DNA of 64,000 bases from Arthrobacter bussei (GTDB lineage: Bacteria > Actinomycetota > Actinomycetes > Actinomycetales > Micrococcaceae). Shown in pieces: positions 28,492 to 39,600 of this stretch. Position numbers and translations under genes: made by a program. The stretch lies in NCBI RefSeq assembly GCF_009377195.2, contig NZ_VJXX01000002.1:486095-550094 (forward strand). The letters run 5' to 3'. Under the pieces are notes generated by a model. The model made no database searches. It saw only the letters and a program-made list of their open reading frames with translations, and was not told the origin of the DNA. Within the stretch, counting starts at the first letter, position 1. Each line of letters starts with the position of its first letter.

Positions 28492-29355
28492 CTAGCCTGC
28501 CTGCGGCCTGGAATCGGGACCGTCGGCAGCACCGGCCTCGTCCGCACCGGGCTGCTTCCTCCCGGCCCTGCCGATCTCCGTGACGGCGCCGGGAGCGGGA
28601 GCGTCGGGAGAGATGCGGACGGCGGCCTTCCGCGTGTCCGCACCGGGCTTCGGCGTCTTGCGGCCCGCTGCCTTCTCCGCGGCGAGGCGTTCCTTCACCG
28701 TGCTGGCATAGGCGTCCACGTACTCCTGGCCGGAGAGGCGCATGAGTTCGTACATGATCTCGTCCGTCACGGACCGCTGGACGAAGCGGTCGTCCTCGAG
28801 TCCCCCGTAGCGGCTGAAGTCCAGGGGCTCCCCGATAATGACCCCGACGCGCCTGATGTTCGGGATGCGCCGACCGATGGGCTGGACCTTGTCCGTCCCG
28901 ATCATCGCCACCGGGATGACCGGTACGCCGGTGGCCAGCACGAGCTTCGCGACGCCGGTCTTGCCGCGGTAGAGGCGGCCATCGGGGCTGCGGGTCCCTT
29001 CGGGGTAGATGCCGAGGATGCCGCCCTCGTTCAGGATGTCCATGCCGGCGGTCAGCGAGGACGACGACGCCGCACCGCCCGAACGGTCCATGGGCAGCTG
29101 GTTGGAGAGGCGGAAGAACAGGGCGGTGAGCCTGCCCTTGATGCCCTTGCCGGTGAAGTACTCCGATTTGGCGAGGAACACGACGGGCCGGGGCGACACG
29201 ATCGGCAGGAAGATCGAGTCGGAGAAGGACAGGTGGTTGCTGACGATCACGGCGGGCCCGGCGGACGGGATGTTGTCGAGTCCCTTGACCCAGGGCCGGA
29301 AGAGGAGGTTCAGGATCGGACCGACGATGATCCGTTTCATGACCCAATAGAACAC
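28492..29355 (-). CDS. 1-acyl-sn-glycerol-3-phosphate acyltransferase (PlsC family)
   Basis: The 287-residue membrane-associated acyltransferase has the catalytic NHLSFSD motif (H41, D46) and the substrate-binding motif YPEGTRSPDG at about residue 120. It should acylate lysophosphatidic acid to phosphatidic acid. The frame is open far upstream, but a GTG at 29355 has GGGAGG at good distance and gives VFYWVMKRIIVGPIL, a natural N-terminal membrane-anchoring helix. An ATG at 29340 is the alternative. The last 60 residues are Lys/Ala/Pro-rich and probably disordered. Confidence 0.92.
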   Translation of the reverse strand: MFYWVMKRIIVGPILNLLFRPWVKGLDNIPSAGPAVIVSNHLSFSDSIFLPIVSPRPVVFLAKSEYFTGKGIKGRLTALFFRLSNQLPMDRSGGAASSSSLTAGMDILNEGGILGIYPEGTRSPDGRLYRGKTGVAKLVLATGVPVIPVAMIGTDKVQPIGRRIPNIRRVGVIIGEPLDFSRYGGLEDDRFVQRSVTDEIMYELMRLSGQEYVDAYASTVKERLAAEKAAGRKTPKPGADTRKAAVRISPDAPAPGAVTEIGRAGRKQPGADEAGAADGPDSRPQAG

Positions 29356-29639
29356 GCTGCCAGCCTCCCTGCATGGACGGTGCGGCATGTGGCGTGCCAC
29401 CCGCTTTTTCCTGTGGAAGCCTACTCTAAGGGGGCCGACCCGGCGGACGCCCGTCCTTTCCGGGGTGCGCCGCCCCTGCACCCGGTCCCGCCCGGCGTCG
29501 AGCACCGCCGACACGCTGGCGGCCGGTTGACGTAGCGCCGCGTGGTGTCCACGATGGGGCGAGCACGCCCTCCCATCACCAGGATGCCGGCCCGATGTCC
29601 TCGGGCCCAGGCGCAGCACGCGACAGCAGGTAGCAGAGT

Positions 29640-30206
29640 ATGGGCCCCCGAGGTCAGGAACCGAACGAATCCACCGACGACGCCGTGTGGCAGGACCTCG
29701 TCGCGCGGCTGGAGGGCACCGCCTCCGATCCCCTGGCCACCGAGGCGTCACCCCGTGCCCAGGAACCGCCCGCCGGGGCGCCGGGAGCGCGTCCCGAGGG
29801 TCGCGGTGTCCACAGGACCGATGCGGCCGGCGCAGCTCCCGCGGCACGGGGCGGTGGAGAGCCGGACGGCCTGACCGATCGCGAGCGGGCCGATGCCATC
29901 TTCCGCAACCAGCCGTTCGCCTCGGCGGGGCCACGCGACTATGTCGCCCCCGAGGAGCCGGAGGAGGACGACGGCTTCACCCCGGACGAGCCGCCACCCC
30001 TGGGCTCGGGCGACCCACTCACCGTTCTGGCCTGGGTGGGTGCCGCCGGCGGGCCCGTCCTGCTGCTCCTGTTCGCCATGTTCTGGCAGGATGCTCCCCT
30101 GGCCGCGACACTGGCCGTGCTGGCCCTGTTCCTCGCTGGTGCGGGCTACCTCGTGACGAAGCTGCCGAAGCACCGGGACATCGGGGATGACGGCGCCGAG
30201 GTCTGA
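29640..30206 (+). CDS. Hypothetical membrane protein, two C-terminal helices
   Basis: The 188-residue protein has a long acidic, Pro/Ala/Gly-rich N-terminal region (1-120) with DGLTDRERADAIFRNQPFA and a run of acidic residues in APEEPEEDDGF. Two membrane helices follow at about 124-147 and 150-171, then a short basic tail. I recognise no family beyond small actinobacterial membrane proteins of this layout. It is transcribed divergently from plsC and convergently with the glucokinase. Codon use is normal, so it is probably a real gene. Confidence 0.75.
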   Translation: MGPRGQEPNESTDDAVWQDLVARLEGTASDPLATEASPRAQEPPAGAPGARPEGRGVHRTDAAGAAPAARGGGEPDGLTDRERADAIFRNQPFASAGPRDYVAPEEPEEDDGFTPDEPPPLGSGDPLTVLAWVGAAGGPVLLLLFAMFWQDAPLAATLAVLALFLAGAGYLVTKLPKHRDIGDDGAEV

Positions 30207-30264
30207 CGGCGTCCGTCCTCCGAACCCGTTCCCCGCCCGGTCGGGCAGGCACCGGTGGCGGTGG

Positions 30265-31362
30265 TCAGGTTCCGCTGCGGGACAGCAGGCGTGACAGGTC
30301 CGCGGCACCGATCAGCCCCGCCTGGGGTCCCAGCGCGGCACGCTCGATCCTCGCCGCGGGCCGGAAGCCCCGACCGGTCAGGTTCCGACCGAAGGCGCGA
30401 CGCGCGGGATCCAGGAGCAGCTCGCCCGCATCACTGAGCCCGCCGCCGATCACGAAGGTCCCGGGATCCAGGGCGGCCGCGAGGTTGGCGAGGCCGAGCC
30501 CCAGCCACTGCCCGACGTCGTCGACGAGTTCCCGCGACGCCGGGTCACCCTCCATCGCCAGGCGGGTGACGAGGGCGCCGGTGATGCCCGAGCCGTTCCC
30601 CGCATCCGCGCCGGCGGCGTCGATGATCGCCCGTGCGACGGGTGAGTTCGCTGCAGCGAGCTCCCTCGCCTCGCGGCCGAGAGCGTTGCCCGAGGCGTAC
30701 TGCTCCCAGCACCCGCGATTGCCGCACTCGCAGCGGTGACCCTGCGGCACGATGATCTGGTGCCCGAACTCCCCGGCGACGCCATGGCGCCCGCGCTCCA
30801 CGCGGCCATTCATGATCATCGCGCCACCGATGCCCGTCCCGAGCGTGACGCAGACCAGGCGGGTCTCGCCACGACCGGCCCCGAAACGCCACTCCGCCCA
30901 CGCGGCGGCGTCGGCATCGTTGACCACCGTCACCCGTCGGCGCAGCAGCTTCTCGAGGTTGCGCCGCAGGGGCTCGTTGCGCCATGCGAGGTGGGGGCTG
31001 AACAGGACGGTGCTGTTGGTCAGGTCCATCCACCCCGCGGCGCCGATGCCGACCGAGCGGATGCGGTACTCGTCGGAGAGTTCGCGCACCAGATCGGAGA
31101 TGACGGCTTCGACCGCGCGGGGATCCTGTCCCGGCGTCGCCCTGCGGGCCTCGGCGAGGATGCGGCCGTGCACGTCCACCACCCCTGCGGCGACCTTCGT
31201 GCCGCCGATGTCCACGCCCACGGAGAGTCCTCGCCGTGCCGGGTTGGGGAAGGAGGACCGCGCTGCTCGCTGCGACAGGGGGCCGTTCGTCCGCCATCCG
31301 GCCGGGGCCTCGCTGCGAGGCCGGCGGACCCTCGGTGCAGTCGGCTCGGGCGTGATCGCCAT
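30265..31362 (-). CDS. ROK-family glucokinase
   Basis: The 365-residue protein has the ROK ATP-binding motif VGVDIGGTKVAAGVV at about 48-62, and TLGTGIGGAMIMNG. The zinc-binding and ROK signature HRCECGNRGCWEQYASG is at about 207-223. It probably phosphorylates glucose in the cytoplasm; ROK sugar specificity cannot be read from sequence, so other hexoses are possible. The ATG at 31362 has AAGGA before it; a GTG at 31380 would add six residues. About 45 basic, Pro-rich residues precede the kinase fold. No transport or regulator gene is adjacent. Confidence 0.88.
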   Translation of the reverse strand: MAITPEPTAPRVRRPRSEAPAGWRTNGPLSQRAARSSFPNPARRGLSVGVDIGGTKVAAGVVDVHGRILAEARRATPGQDPRAVEAVISDLVRELSDEYRIRSVGIGAAGWMDLTNSTVLFSPHLAWRNEPLRRNLEKLLRRRVTVVNDADAAAWAEWRFGAGRGETRLVCVTLGTGIGGAMIMNGRVERGRHGVAGEFGHQIIVPQGHRCECGNRGCWEQYASGNALGREARELAAANSPVARAIIDAAGADAGNGSGITGALVTRLAMEGDPASRELVDDVGQWLGLGLANLAAALDPGTFVIGGGLSDAGELLLDPARRAFGRNLTGRGFRPAARIERAALGPQAGLIGAADLSRLLSRSGT

Positions 31363-31377
31363 GCGGTCCTTCCTTGT

Positions 31378-31433
31378 CACAGACCGCGCGACGCGCCGCC
31401 GTTACCGATCCGTACACTACTGGACGGTCTGTG
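31378..31433. promoter_or_regulatory. Inverted repeat CACAGACCG...CGGTCTGTG between glucokinase and fadD
   Basis: Perfect 9-bp arms lie at 31378-31386 and 31425-31433 with a 38-bp spacer, in the divergent control region. AGACCG/CGGTCT half-sites resemble those of TetR-type regulators. A -10-like TAGGCT for the fadD gene lies at 31449-31454. The regulator is unknown. Confidence 0.4.
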
Positions 31434-31493
31434 CAGCAGGGGAACCGATAGGCTGGGACGACCCACGATCAGGGTGATACCAAAGGAGCTATC

Positions 31494-33302
<1,809 letters not shown>

Positions 33303-33307
33303 GCAGG

Positions 33308-33346
33308 CTCCTCCTCCGCGGGCCGGGCGGACGGTCCGGGGAGGAG
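33308..33346. terminator. Possible terminator between convergent fadD and mtr genes
   Basis: CTCCTCC (33308-33314, or the copy at 33311-33317) can pair with GGAGGAG (33340-33346) across a GC-rich loop that can itself fold. It lies in the 51-bp gap between two convergent genes. Confidence 0.4.
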
Positions 33347-33353
33347 GGGCGGG

Positions 33354-34754
33354 TCAGTCCGTCTTGAGGTTGAGCAGCGCGTTCTCGATGACCTCGGTGA
33401 GGGCCGGGTGGATCCAGTATTGGCCCTTGGCCATGGTGTGGGCGTCGAGACCGAAGGACATGGCCTGGATGACGGGCTGGATGATCATCGACGCCTCGTG
33501 GCCCAGGACGTGCGCCCCGAGGATCCTCCCCGTGGACCGGTCCGCGATGACCTTCGCGAAGCCGGTGGTGTCCTCCATGGCCCAGCCGTATGCGGTCGAC
33601 CCGTAGTGCTGCACCGCCGTGACGACGGTGGCGCCGGTCGCGTCCGCATGGACGAGAGCCTGTTCCTCCGTCATGCCCACGGACGCGGCCTGGGGGTGGG
33701 AGAAGACCGCGGCGGGGACGAAGCGATGGTCGCTCGACCGGAGGTCCCCGGGGTTCAGCAGGTTGTGGGCGACGATCCTCGCCTCGTGGTTCGCCACGTG
33801 CTTGAGCTGGTACTCGCTGCTGACGTCGCCCAGGGACCAGAGGCCCTCCACGGGAGCACCATCGCGGAGCACCCGCTGCTGGGCGTCGACGGCGAGACGG
33901 CCGTCGTCGTGCAGGTCCAGTCCGGCGTCCGCGGCGCCGAGCGTGTCCGTGTTGGGCATGCGCCCCACCGCGACCAGGACGACGTCGACCTCGACGTCGA
34001 CCGGACCGTCGGGGCCCTCCAGTGATGCGGTGACGCCGCCGGCGGATGCCGTCAGCGCAGTGACGGCGGTATCGAGGCGGAGGTCCCACTGCTGGGCCGC
34101 CTGCTGCGTGAAGGCGTCGGCGACCGTCTCGTCGAGATGCCGCAGCATCCCGTTGGAGCGCACGGCGATGGTCACCTCCGTGCCGAAGGAGGAGAAGACG
34201 TGGGCGAACTCCGCGGCGATGTAGCCGCCACCGATGATCAGCAGCCGTTCGGGCAGCTCATCGATGCGCATGACGGTGTCCGAGGTGTGGACCTGCGGGA
34301 GGGTGATGCCGGGGATGTCCGGGATAACGGCGCGCGATCCGGTCGCGATGACCAGCTGATCCGCCGTGACGACCTCCCCGGACGCCGTCTCGAAGGACTT
34401 CTCCCCCGTGAGCCGCACGTACTCCTCGATGAGCGTCACGTTCTCGAGCTCCTCCGCCCGGTAGGAGCGACCGCCCCGCGAGATGGCGTCGATCCGCGTG
34501 AAGATCCGGTCCCGGATGTCCGTCCACCGGACGCCCTCGAACGCCAGGTCGACCCCGAGCCGCGAGGACACCGCCGGCGCAGAGGCCAGCTCCGCGGGAT
34601 AGACGTACATCTTGGTCGGGATGCATCCGACGTTCAGGCAGGTGCCGCCGAACGTGCCCCCGTCCACGAGCACGACGCTGCGTTCGTCCCACTCCGGCGA
34701 GATGAGGGTGTTGCCTGAGCCGGAGCCGATGATTGCGAGGTCGTAGTGGGTCAC
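33354..34754 (-). CDS. mtr: Mycothione reductase
   Basis: The enzyme reduces mycothiol disulfide with NADPH and keeps the actinobacterial thiol pool reduced. The 466-residue flavoprotein has an FAD-binding IIGSGSGNTLISPEWDE, the redox-active disulfide C39-x4-C44 in TCLNVGC, the second dinucleotide fold IIGGGYIAAEFAHV, and the dimer-interface His-Glu pair (H449, E454) in HPALTEVIEN. The SGSGN N-terminal variant and overall pattern separate it from lipoamide dehydrogenase. Its presence supports an actinobacterial source. Confidence 0.93.
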   Translation of the reverse strand: MTHYDLAIIGSGSGNTLISPEWDERSVVLVDGGTFGGTCLNVGCIPTKMYVYPAELASAPAVSSRLGVDLAFEGVRWTDIRDRIFTRIDAISRGGRSYRAEELENVTLIEEYVRLTGEKSFETASGEVVTADQLVIATGSRAVIPDIPGITLPQVHTSDTVMRIDELPERLLIIGGGYIAAEFAHVFSSFGTEVTIAVRSNGMLRHLDETVADAFTQQAAQQWDLRLDTAVTALTASAGGVTASLEGPDGPVDVEVDVVLVAVGRMPNTDTLGAADAGLDLHDDGRLAVDAQQRVLRDGAPVEGLWSLGDVSSEYQLKHVANHEARIVAHNLLNPGDLRSSDHRFVPAAVFSHPQAASVGMTEEQALVHADATGATVVTAVQHYGSTAYGWAMEDTTGFAKVIADRSTGRILGAHVLGHEASMIIQPVIQAMSFGLDAHTMAKGQYWIHPALTEVIENALLNLKTD

Positions 34755-34773
34755 CTGCGCAGTCTAGCCGCGC

Positions 34774-36504
34774 TCACGCGGCGAGCTGGTCGACCACGAG
34801 GGCCGCGAGCTCCGTCACCGCCCGCCGCGTGGCCGGGTTCAGCCGGGACAGATCGACCCGCGAACCCTCCGCCAGGTGGCGGTCGTACGGGATACGCACC
34901 ACGGTGTTCACCCGCGACCGGAAGTGCTGCTCGATCTGGCCCACGTCCACCTGCGTCCCGTTGCCGGACGAGAGGTTGATCACGACGATCGCCTTCTCCA
35001 CGAGGTCCTGCCGACCGTGCGCCTCCAGCCAGCTGAGGGTCTCCGAGGCGAGCCTGGCCTCGTCGACACTGCCGCCGGAGACCAGCACCACCGAATCGGC
35101 CTTCTCGAGCGTCCCCTTCATCACGGAGTGCACCATGCCGGTACCGGAGTCGGTCAGGACGATCGAATAGTAGCGGCTGAGCAGATCCGTGACGGCACGG
35201 TAGTCGGAGTCGTCGAAGGCCTGGGCCACCGCCGGATCGGTGTCCGACGCGAGCACGTGGAGCCGGGAGCCGTCACGCGTGACATAGCCCGCGAGCTGTG
35301 CGAACGAATCGATGGTGTACCGGTTCTGGACGAGCTGCCGCGCCGTGTGGTCCGCCCGCCCCGGCGAACGGTCGGACAGTGTTCCGCGGTCCGGGTTGGC
35401 GTCCATGGCGATGATGCGATCCTCCCGGATGTCGGCCAGGGCCATCCCGAGGAGCGTGGTGACCGTGGTCTTGCCGACGCCGCCCTTGCGCGACAGGACC
35501 GGGACGTAGCGTGTCCGCCCGCCCAGCCGTGCGGAGATACGGTGCTCCAGCGCACGCTGCGAGCGCACGGCGTCGGAGTCGCCGACATTGATGCGACCGA
35601 AGGTGGCGGTGTAGAGCCACCGCCGCCAGCCCGAGACCGGTGGCCGGTCCGGGCCCACGAGGAGGCGGTCGGCCGTCAGCGCGGAGGCCGGCTCCGGACC
35701 GAGATCCTTCTCACGGCGGCTCGTGCGTTCGGCAGCGGCCGCCGTCGGGCCAGGAGCCGCCTGCACATCGTCCCGGACGCTCGAGGGAGTTCTCGATGAT
35801 CGGGTGCCGGACGGCGTCCATCCGTCGGACGCCGTCTGCACCGCTGCCCCTCCGGTGACGAGACCGGACGTGGTGAGGGCGTCGGCGGGAAGGGGTGCGG
35901 GCACGCTCAACGTCGGACCCTGCAGCGTCGACGGGGGGACGGTCGAGACGGGCACGGCGAAGGCGTTGAGGTGGACCCCGTTCGGGGCCGTCGCGGCCTC
36001 TCCTGCAAGGGCGGTCACGGTGGCCGGGACCGGGCCGGTGGTGCCCGGTTCAGCTGCACCGACGCCGGCGGGACCGGCGGAGCCCTGGTCGGCGGTCACG
36101 ACGCCCTCGGCGCCGGAATCGTCAGGCGGGGTACCGGCTGGGTCGCTGTCGGCTGATGCGCTGTCGACCGGTGAGGTGTCGGCTGGATCAGCAGCCGCCG
36201 GGTCCTTAACGGCTGCTCCGGTGTCCGCCGCTCCGGTACCAGCGGGCTCATCGGCGTTCCCGGCAGCAGACACTGCCTCAGGACCGGCGTCGGCAGGATC
36301 CGGTCCCGCACCTGCCGTGGCGGGAACCGGGCTGCCGGAGGAGTTGTCCGCAGGCGAGGCAGCGTCGGCGGAACCGCCGTCGGCCAGCAGGGGGACACCC
36401 GGGACGATCGGCACGCCCTGCGTCACGTCCGGGCGGGCGGCGTCCGGGTGGGGGTCGCTCGCACCGGCGCCGGGTGCGGAGGGATCGGTCGATTCGCGTG
36501 CCAT
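34774..36504 (-). CDS. MinD/EspI-like ATPase with long disordered N-terminus
   Basis: The 576-residue protein has about 275 residues rich in Pro, Ala, Asp, Ser and Gly. A basic linker follows, then a MinD/ParA-type ATPase domain with the deviant Walker A SRKGGVGKTT at about 338-347 (both lysines present). IIAMDANPDRG and a divergent Walker B region IVLTDSGTGMVHSV follow. RRWLYTATFGRINVGDS before the domain is typical of the EspI group of type VII secretion-associated ATPases. No type VII genes are in the window, so its partner is unknown. It sits 19 bp upstream of mtr on the same strand. Confidence 0.8.
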   Translation of the reverse strand: MARESTDPSAPGAGASDPHPDAARPDVTQGVPIVPGVPLLADGGSADAASPADNSSGSPVPATAGAGPDPADAGPEAVSAAGNADEPAGTGAADTGAAVKDPAAADPADTSPVDSASADSDPAGTPPDDSGAEGVVTADQGSAGPAGVGAAEPGTTGPVPATVTALAGEAATAPNGVHLNAFAVPVSTVPPSTLQGPTLSVPAPLPADALTTSGLVTGGAAVQTASDGWTPSGTRSSRTPSSVRDDVQAAPGPTAAAAERTSRREKDLGPEPASALTADRLLVGPDRPPVSGWRRWLYTATFGRINVGDSDAVRSQRALEHRISARLGGRTRYVPVLSRKGGVGKTTVTTLLGMALADIREDRIIAMDANPDRGTLSDRSPGRADHTARQLVQNRYTIDSFAQLAGYVTRDGSRLHVLASDTDPAVAQAFDDSDYRAVTDLLSRYYSIVLTDSGTGMVHSVMKGTLEKADSVVLVSGGSVDEARLASETLSWLEAHGRQDLVEKAIVVINLSSGNGTQVDVGQIEQHFRSRVNTVVRIPYDRHLAEGSRVDLSRLNPATRRAVTELAALVVDQLAA

Positions 36505-36644
36505 GGTTCCTCACAGATCGTCGGGCGGCCGGCTCGCCCACCTGTGCGAGCGGGGCCGTTCGGATGTTCCCAGCGCTCCACTCTAGCCTGACCGTCCTGT
36601 CCGCCGAGGTGCGGAGCGGACCGGCCGGACCACCCCGAGGGGCG

Positions 36645-39600
36645 TCAGGCGGGCGTGACGACGAGCAGCAGGTCCCCGCCCTGGGCCGGTCCGCCCGTGG
36701 AGGCGACGCGCTGTACCGTGCCGCCGATCGGGGTGGTGATGTTGGCCTCCATCTTCATCGCCTCGATGGTGGCGACCGTGTCACCGGCTGTGACGGTGTC
36801 GCCCTCCGCCCGCGTGACCGTGACGGACCCGGCGAACGGTGCGGCGATGTGGCCGGGTGTGCCGACGTCGGCCTTCTCCGCCGCCTTCACATCGCTCTCG
36901 ACGCTGCGGTCACGCACGCTCACCGGCCGCATCTGCCCGTTGAGCGTGCACATGACGGTCCGCATGCCCCTCTCGTCGGGCTCGGACACGGCTTCGAGGG
37001 TCGCGATGAGCCGGACGCCCTTCTCGAGTTCGATCACGTGCTCGGTGGCGGGTTGCAGGCCGTAGAGGTAGTCGGCCGTACCGAGGAGCGACACGTCCCC
37101 GTAGGTGTCGCGGATGGACCGGAAGTCCTTGGTCGGCCCGGCGAACAGCAGCGTGTTCAGGGCGGTACGTCGCTCCTTCGGGCTACCCGCGAGCTTCGCC
37201 TCGTCCTCGGAGCTGAGCTGCACGTCGCGGGGCTTGAGTTCGCGCCCTTCCAGCGCCCTGGTCCGGAAGGGTTCCGGCCAGCCTCCCGGCGGGGTGCCGA
37301 GTTCACCGTTCAGGAAACCGATCACGGAATCCGGGATGTCGAAGGACTGCGGGTTCTCTTCGAACTCGGCGGGGTCCGCGTTCCTCCCGACCAGGGCCAG
37401 CGCGAGATCCCCGACCACCTTGGAGGACGGGGTGACCTTCACGAGCCTGCCGAGGATCCGGTCCGCCGCGGTGTACATGTCCTCGATGGCCTCGAAGCGC
37501 TCCCCCAGTCCGAGCGCGATGGCCTGCTGCTTGAGGTTGGAGAGCTGACCACCAGGGATCTCGTGGCGGTAGACCCGGCCCGTGGGACCGGGCAGCCCGG
37601 ATTCGAACGGCGCGTACATGCGCCGGACGGCTTCCCAGTAGGGCTCCAACGCGCACACGTTCCCGAGATCCAGCCCGGTGTCCCGCGGTGTGTGCGCGAG
37701 GGCGGCGACGAGGGCGGAGGCGGACGGCTGGCTCGTCGTCCCCGCCAGGGCCGCGCTGGCGACGTCGACGGCATCGACCCCCGCCTCCACGGCTGCGAGC
37801 AGCGTGGCGAGCTGCCCGCCCGCGGTGTCATGCGTGTGCAGGTGGACGGGCAGGTCGAAGCGGTCCCGCAGGGCGGCGACCAGCTTCGCCGCCGCGGCCG
37901 GCCGGAGCAGTCCCGCCATGTCCTTGATCGCCAGGATGTGCGCGCCGGCGTCGACCATGCGCTGGGCGAGGTCGAGGTAGTACTCCAGCGTGTACAGCTT
38001 CTCGTCGGGATCCAGTATGTCGGAGGTGTAGCACAGCGCCACCTCGGCGACCGCGGTCCCCGTCTCCCTGACCGCCCGGATGGCCGGTTCCATCTGCGAG
38101 ACGTCGTTGAGCGCGTCGAAGATCCGGAAGATGTCGATGCCGGAGGCCGCGGCCTCCTGCACAAAGGCCATGGTCACCGCCTCGGGGTAGGGCGTGTAGC
38201 CGACCGTGTTGCGTCCGCGCAGCAGCATCTGCAGGCAGATGTTGGGCACCTCGCGGCGCAGGACGTCCAACCGCTCCCACGGGTCCTCACCGAGGAATCG
38301 GAGCGCGACGTCGTACGTCGCGCCGCCCCACGCCTCGACGGACAGCAGCTCCGGCGTCAGGTGCGACACGCTCGCTCCGGCCGCCGCCAGGTCCCTCGTC
38401 CGGACCCGCGTGGCGAGCAGGGACTGATGCGCATCGCGGAAGGTGGTGTCCGTGACCGCCACTGCCGTCTGGTCGCGCAACGCCCGCGCGAAGCCCTCCG
38501 GACCCAGCTCCAGCAGCCGCTGACGGCTACCCGCCGGGGCTTCCGGGCCCTTCTCGCCTCCACGGGCGGATTCCGCACCCGGGCCTGCGCCCGTAGGTTC
38601 CTTGTCGGATCCCGCCGGAGCCGCTCCGGCATCCGACGACGCGGACGGGAGGGCCGGCAGCTTCTCCCTCGGATCCAGGTGGGCCGGCCGTGGCCCGTTG
38701 GGCTGGTTGACGGTGACATCGGCGAGCCAGGTCAGGAGCTTCGTCCCGCGGTCCGCGGGGACGCGGGCGGTCAGCAGTTCGGGACGCTCGTCGATGAAGG
38801 AGGTCGCCACGTTCCCGGCGATGAAGTCCGGATCGTCGAGGACCGCCTGCAGGAAGCTGATGTTCGTGGAGACGCCGCGCACCCGGAACTCCGCCAGCGC
38901 CCGCCGGGCCCGCGTGACGGCGGACGGGTAGTCGCGGCCACGGCAGGTGAGCTTGACCAGCATCGAGTCGAAGTGCGGGCTGATCTCGGCGCCCGCGTAG
39001 ACCGTGCCGCCGTCGAGCCGTACGCCCGCTCCTCCGGCGGACCGGTAGGCCGAGATCCGTCCGACATCGGGCCGGAATCCGTTCGCCGGGTCCTCCGTGG
39101 TGATCCGTGACTGCAGGGCGGCACCGCGCAGGGTCACGGTGTCCTGGCTCAAGCCGAGATCGGCGAGAGTCTCCCCCGCGGCGATCCGCAGCTGGGACTG
39201 CACCAGGTCGACGTCGGTGACCTCCTCCGTGACGGTGTGCTCCACCTGGATACGCGGGTTCATCTCGATGAACACGTGCTGCCCTGCCCGCTCCCCGACC
39301 GTGTCCACCAGGAACTCGACGGTCCCCGCGTTCACGTACCCGAGCGCCGTCGCGAACTTCACGGCATCCCGGTGGAGCGCCTGCCGGATACCCTCGTCGA
39401 GGTTCGGTGCGGGGGCGATCTCGATGACCTTCTGGTGTCGACGCTGCAGGGAACAGTCGCGTTCGAAGAGGTGCATGACGTTGCCCTGCGCGTCCGCGAG
39501 GATCTGTACCTCGATGTGCCGCGGGCGCAGGACCGCCTGCTCCAGGAACATCGTCGGATCGCCGAACGCGGACTCCGCCTCCCGCATGGCCGCTTCCAGC

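Noticed and set aside
34774..36504. Type VII secretion gene cluster around the EspI-like ATPase
   Set aside because: The neighbours are mycothione reductase and pyruvate carboxylase; none of the secretion components is present in the window.
36474..39110. Plus-strand open frame of 878 residues opposite pyruvate carboxylase
   Set aside because: It is antisense to an unmistakable enzyme and has the Arg/Gly/Val/Asp composition of a shadow frame.
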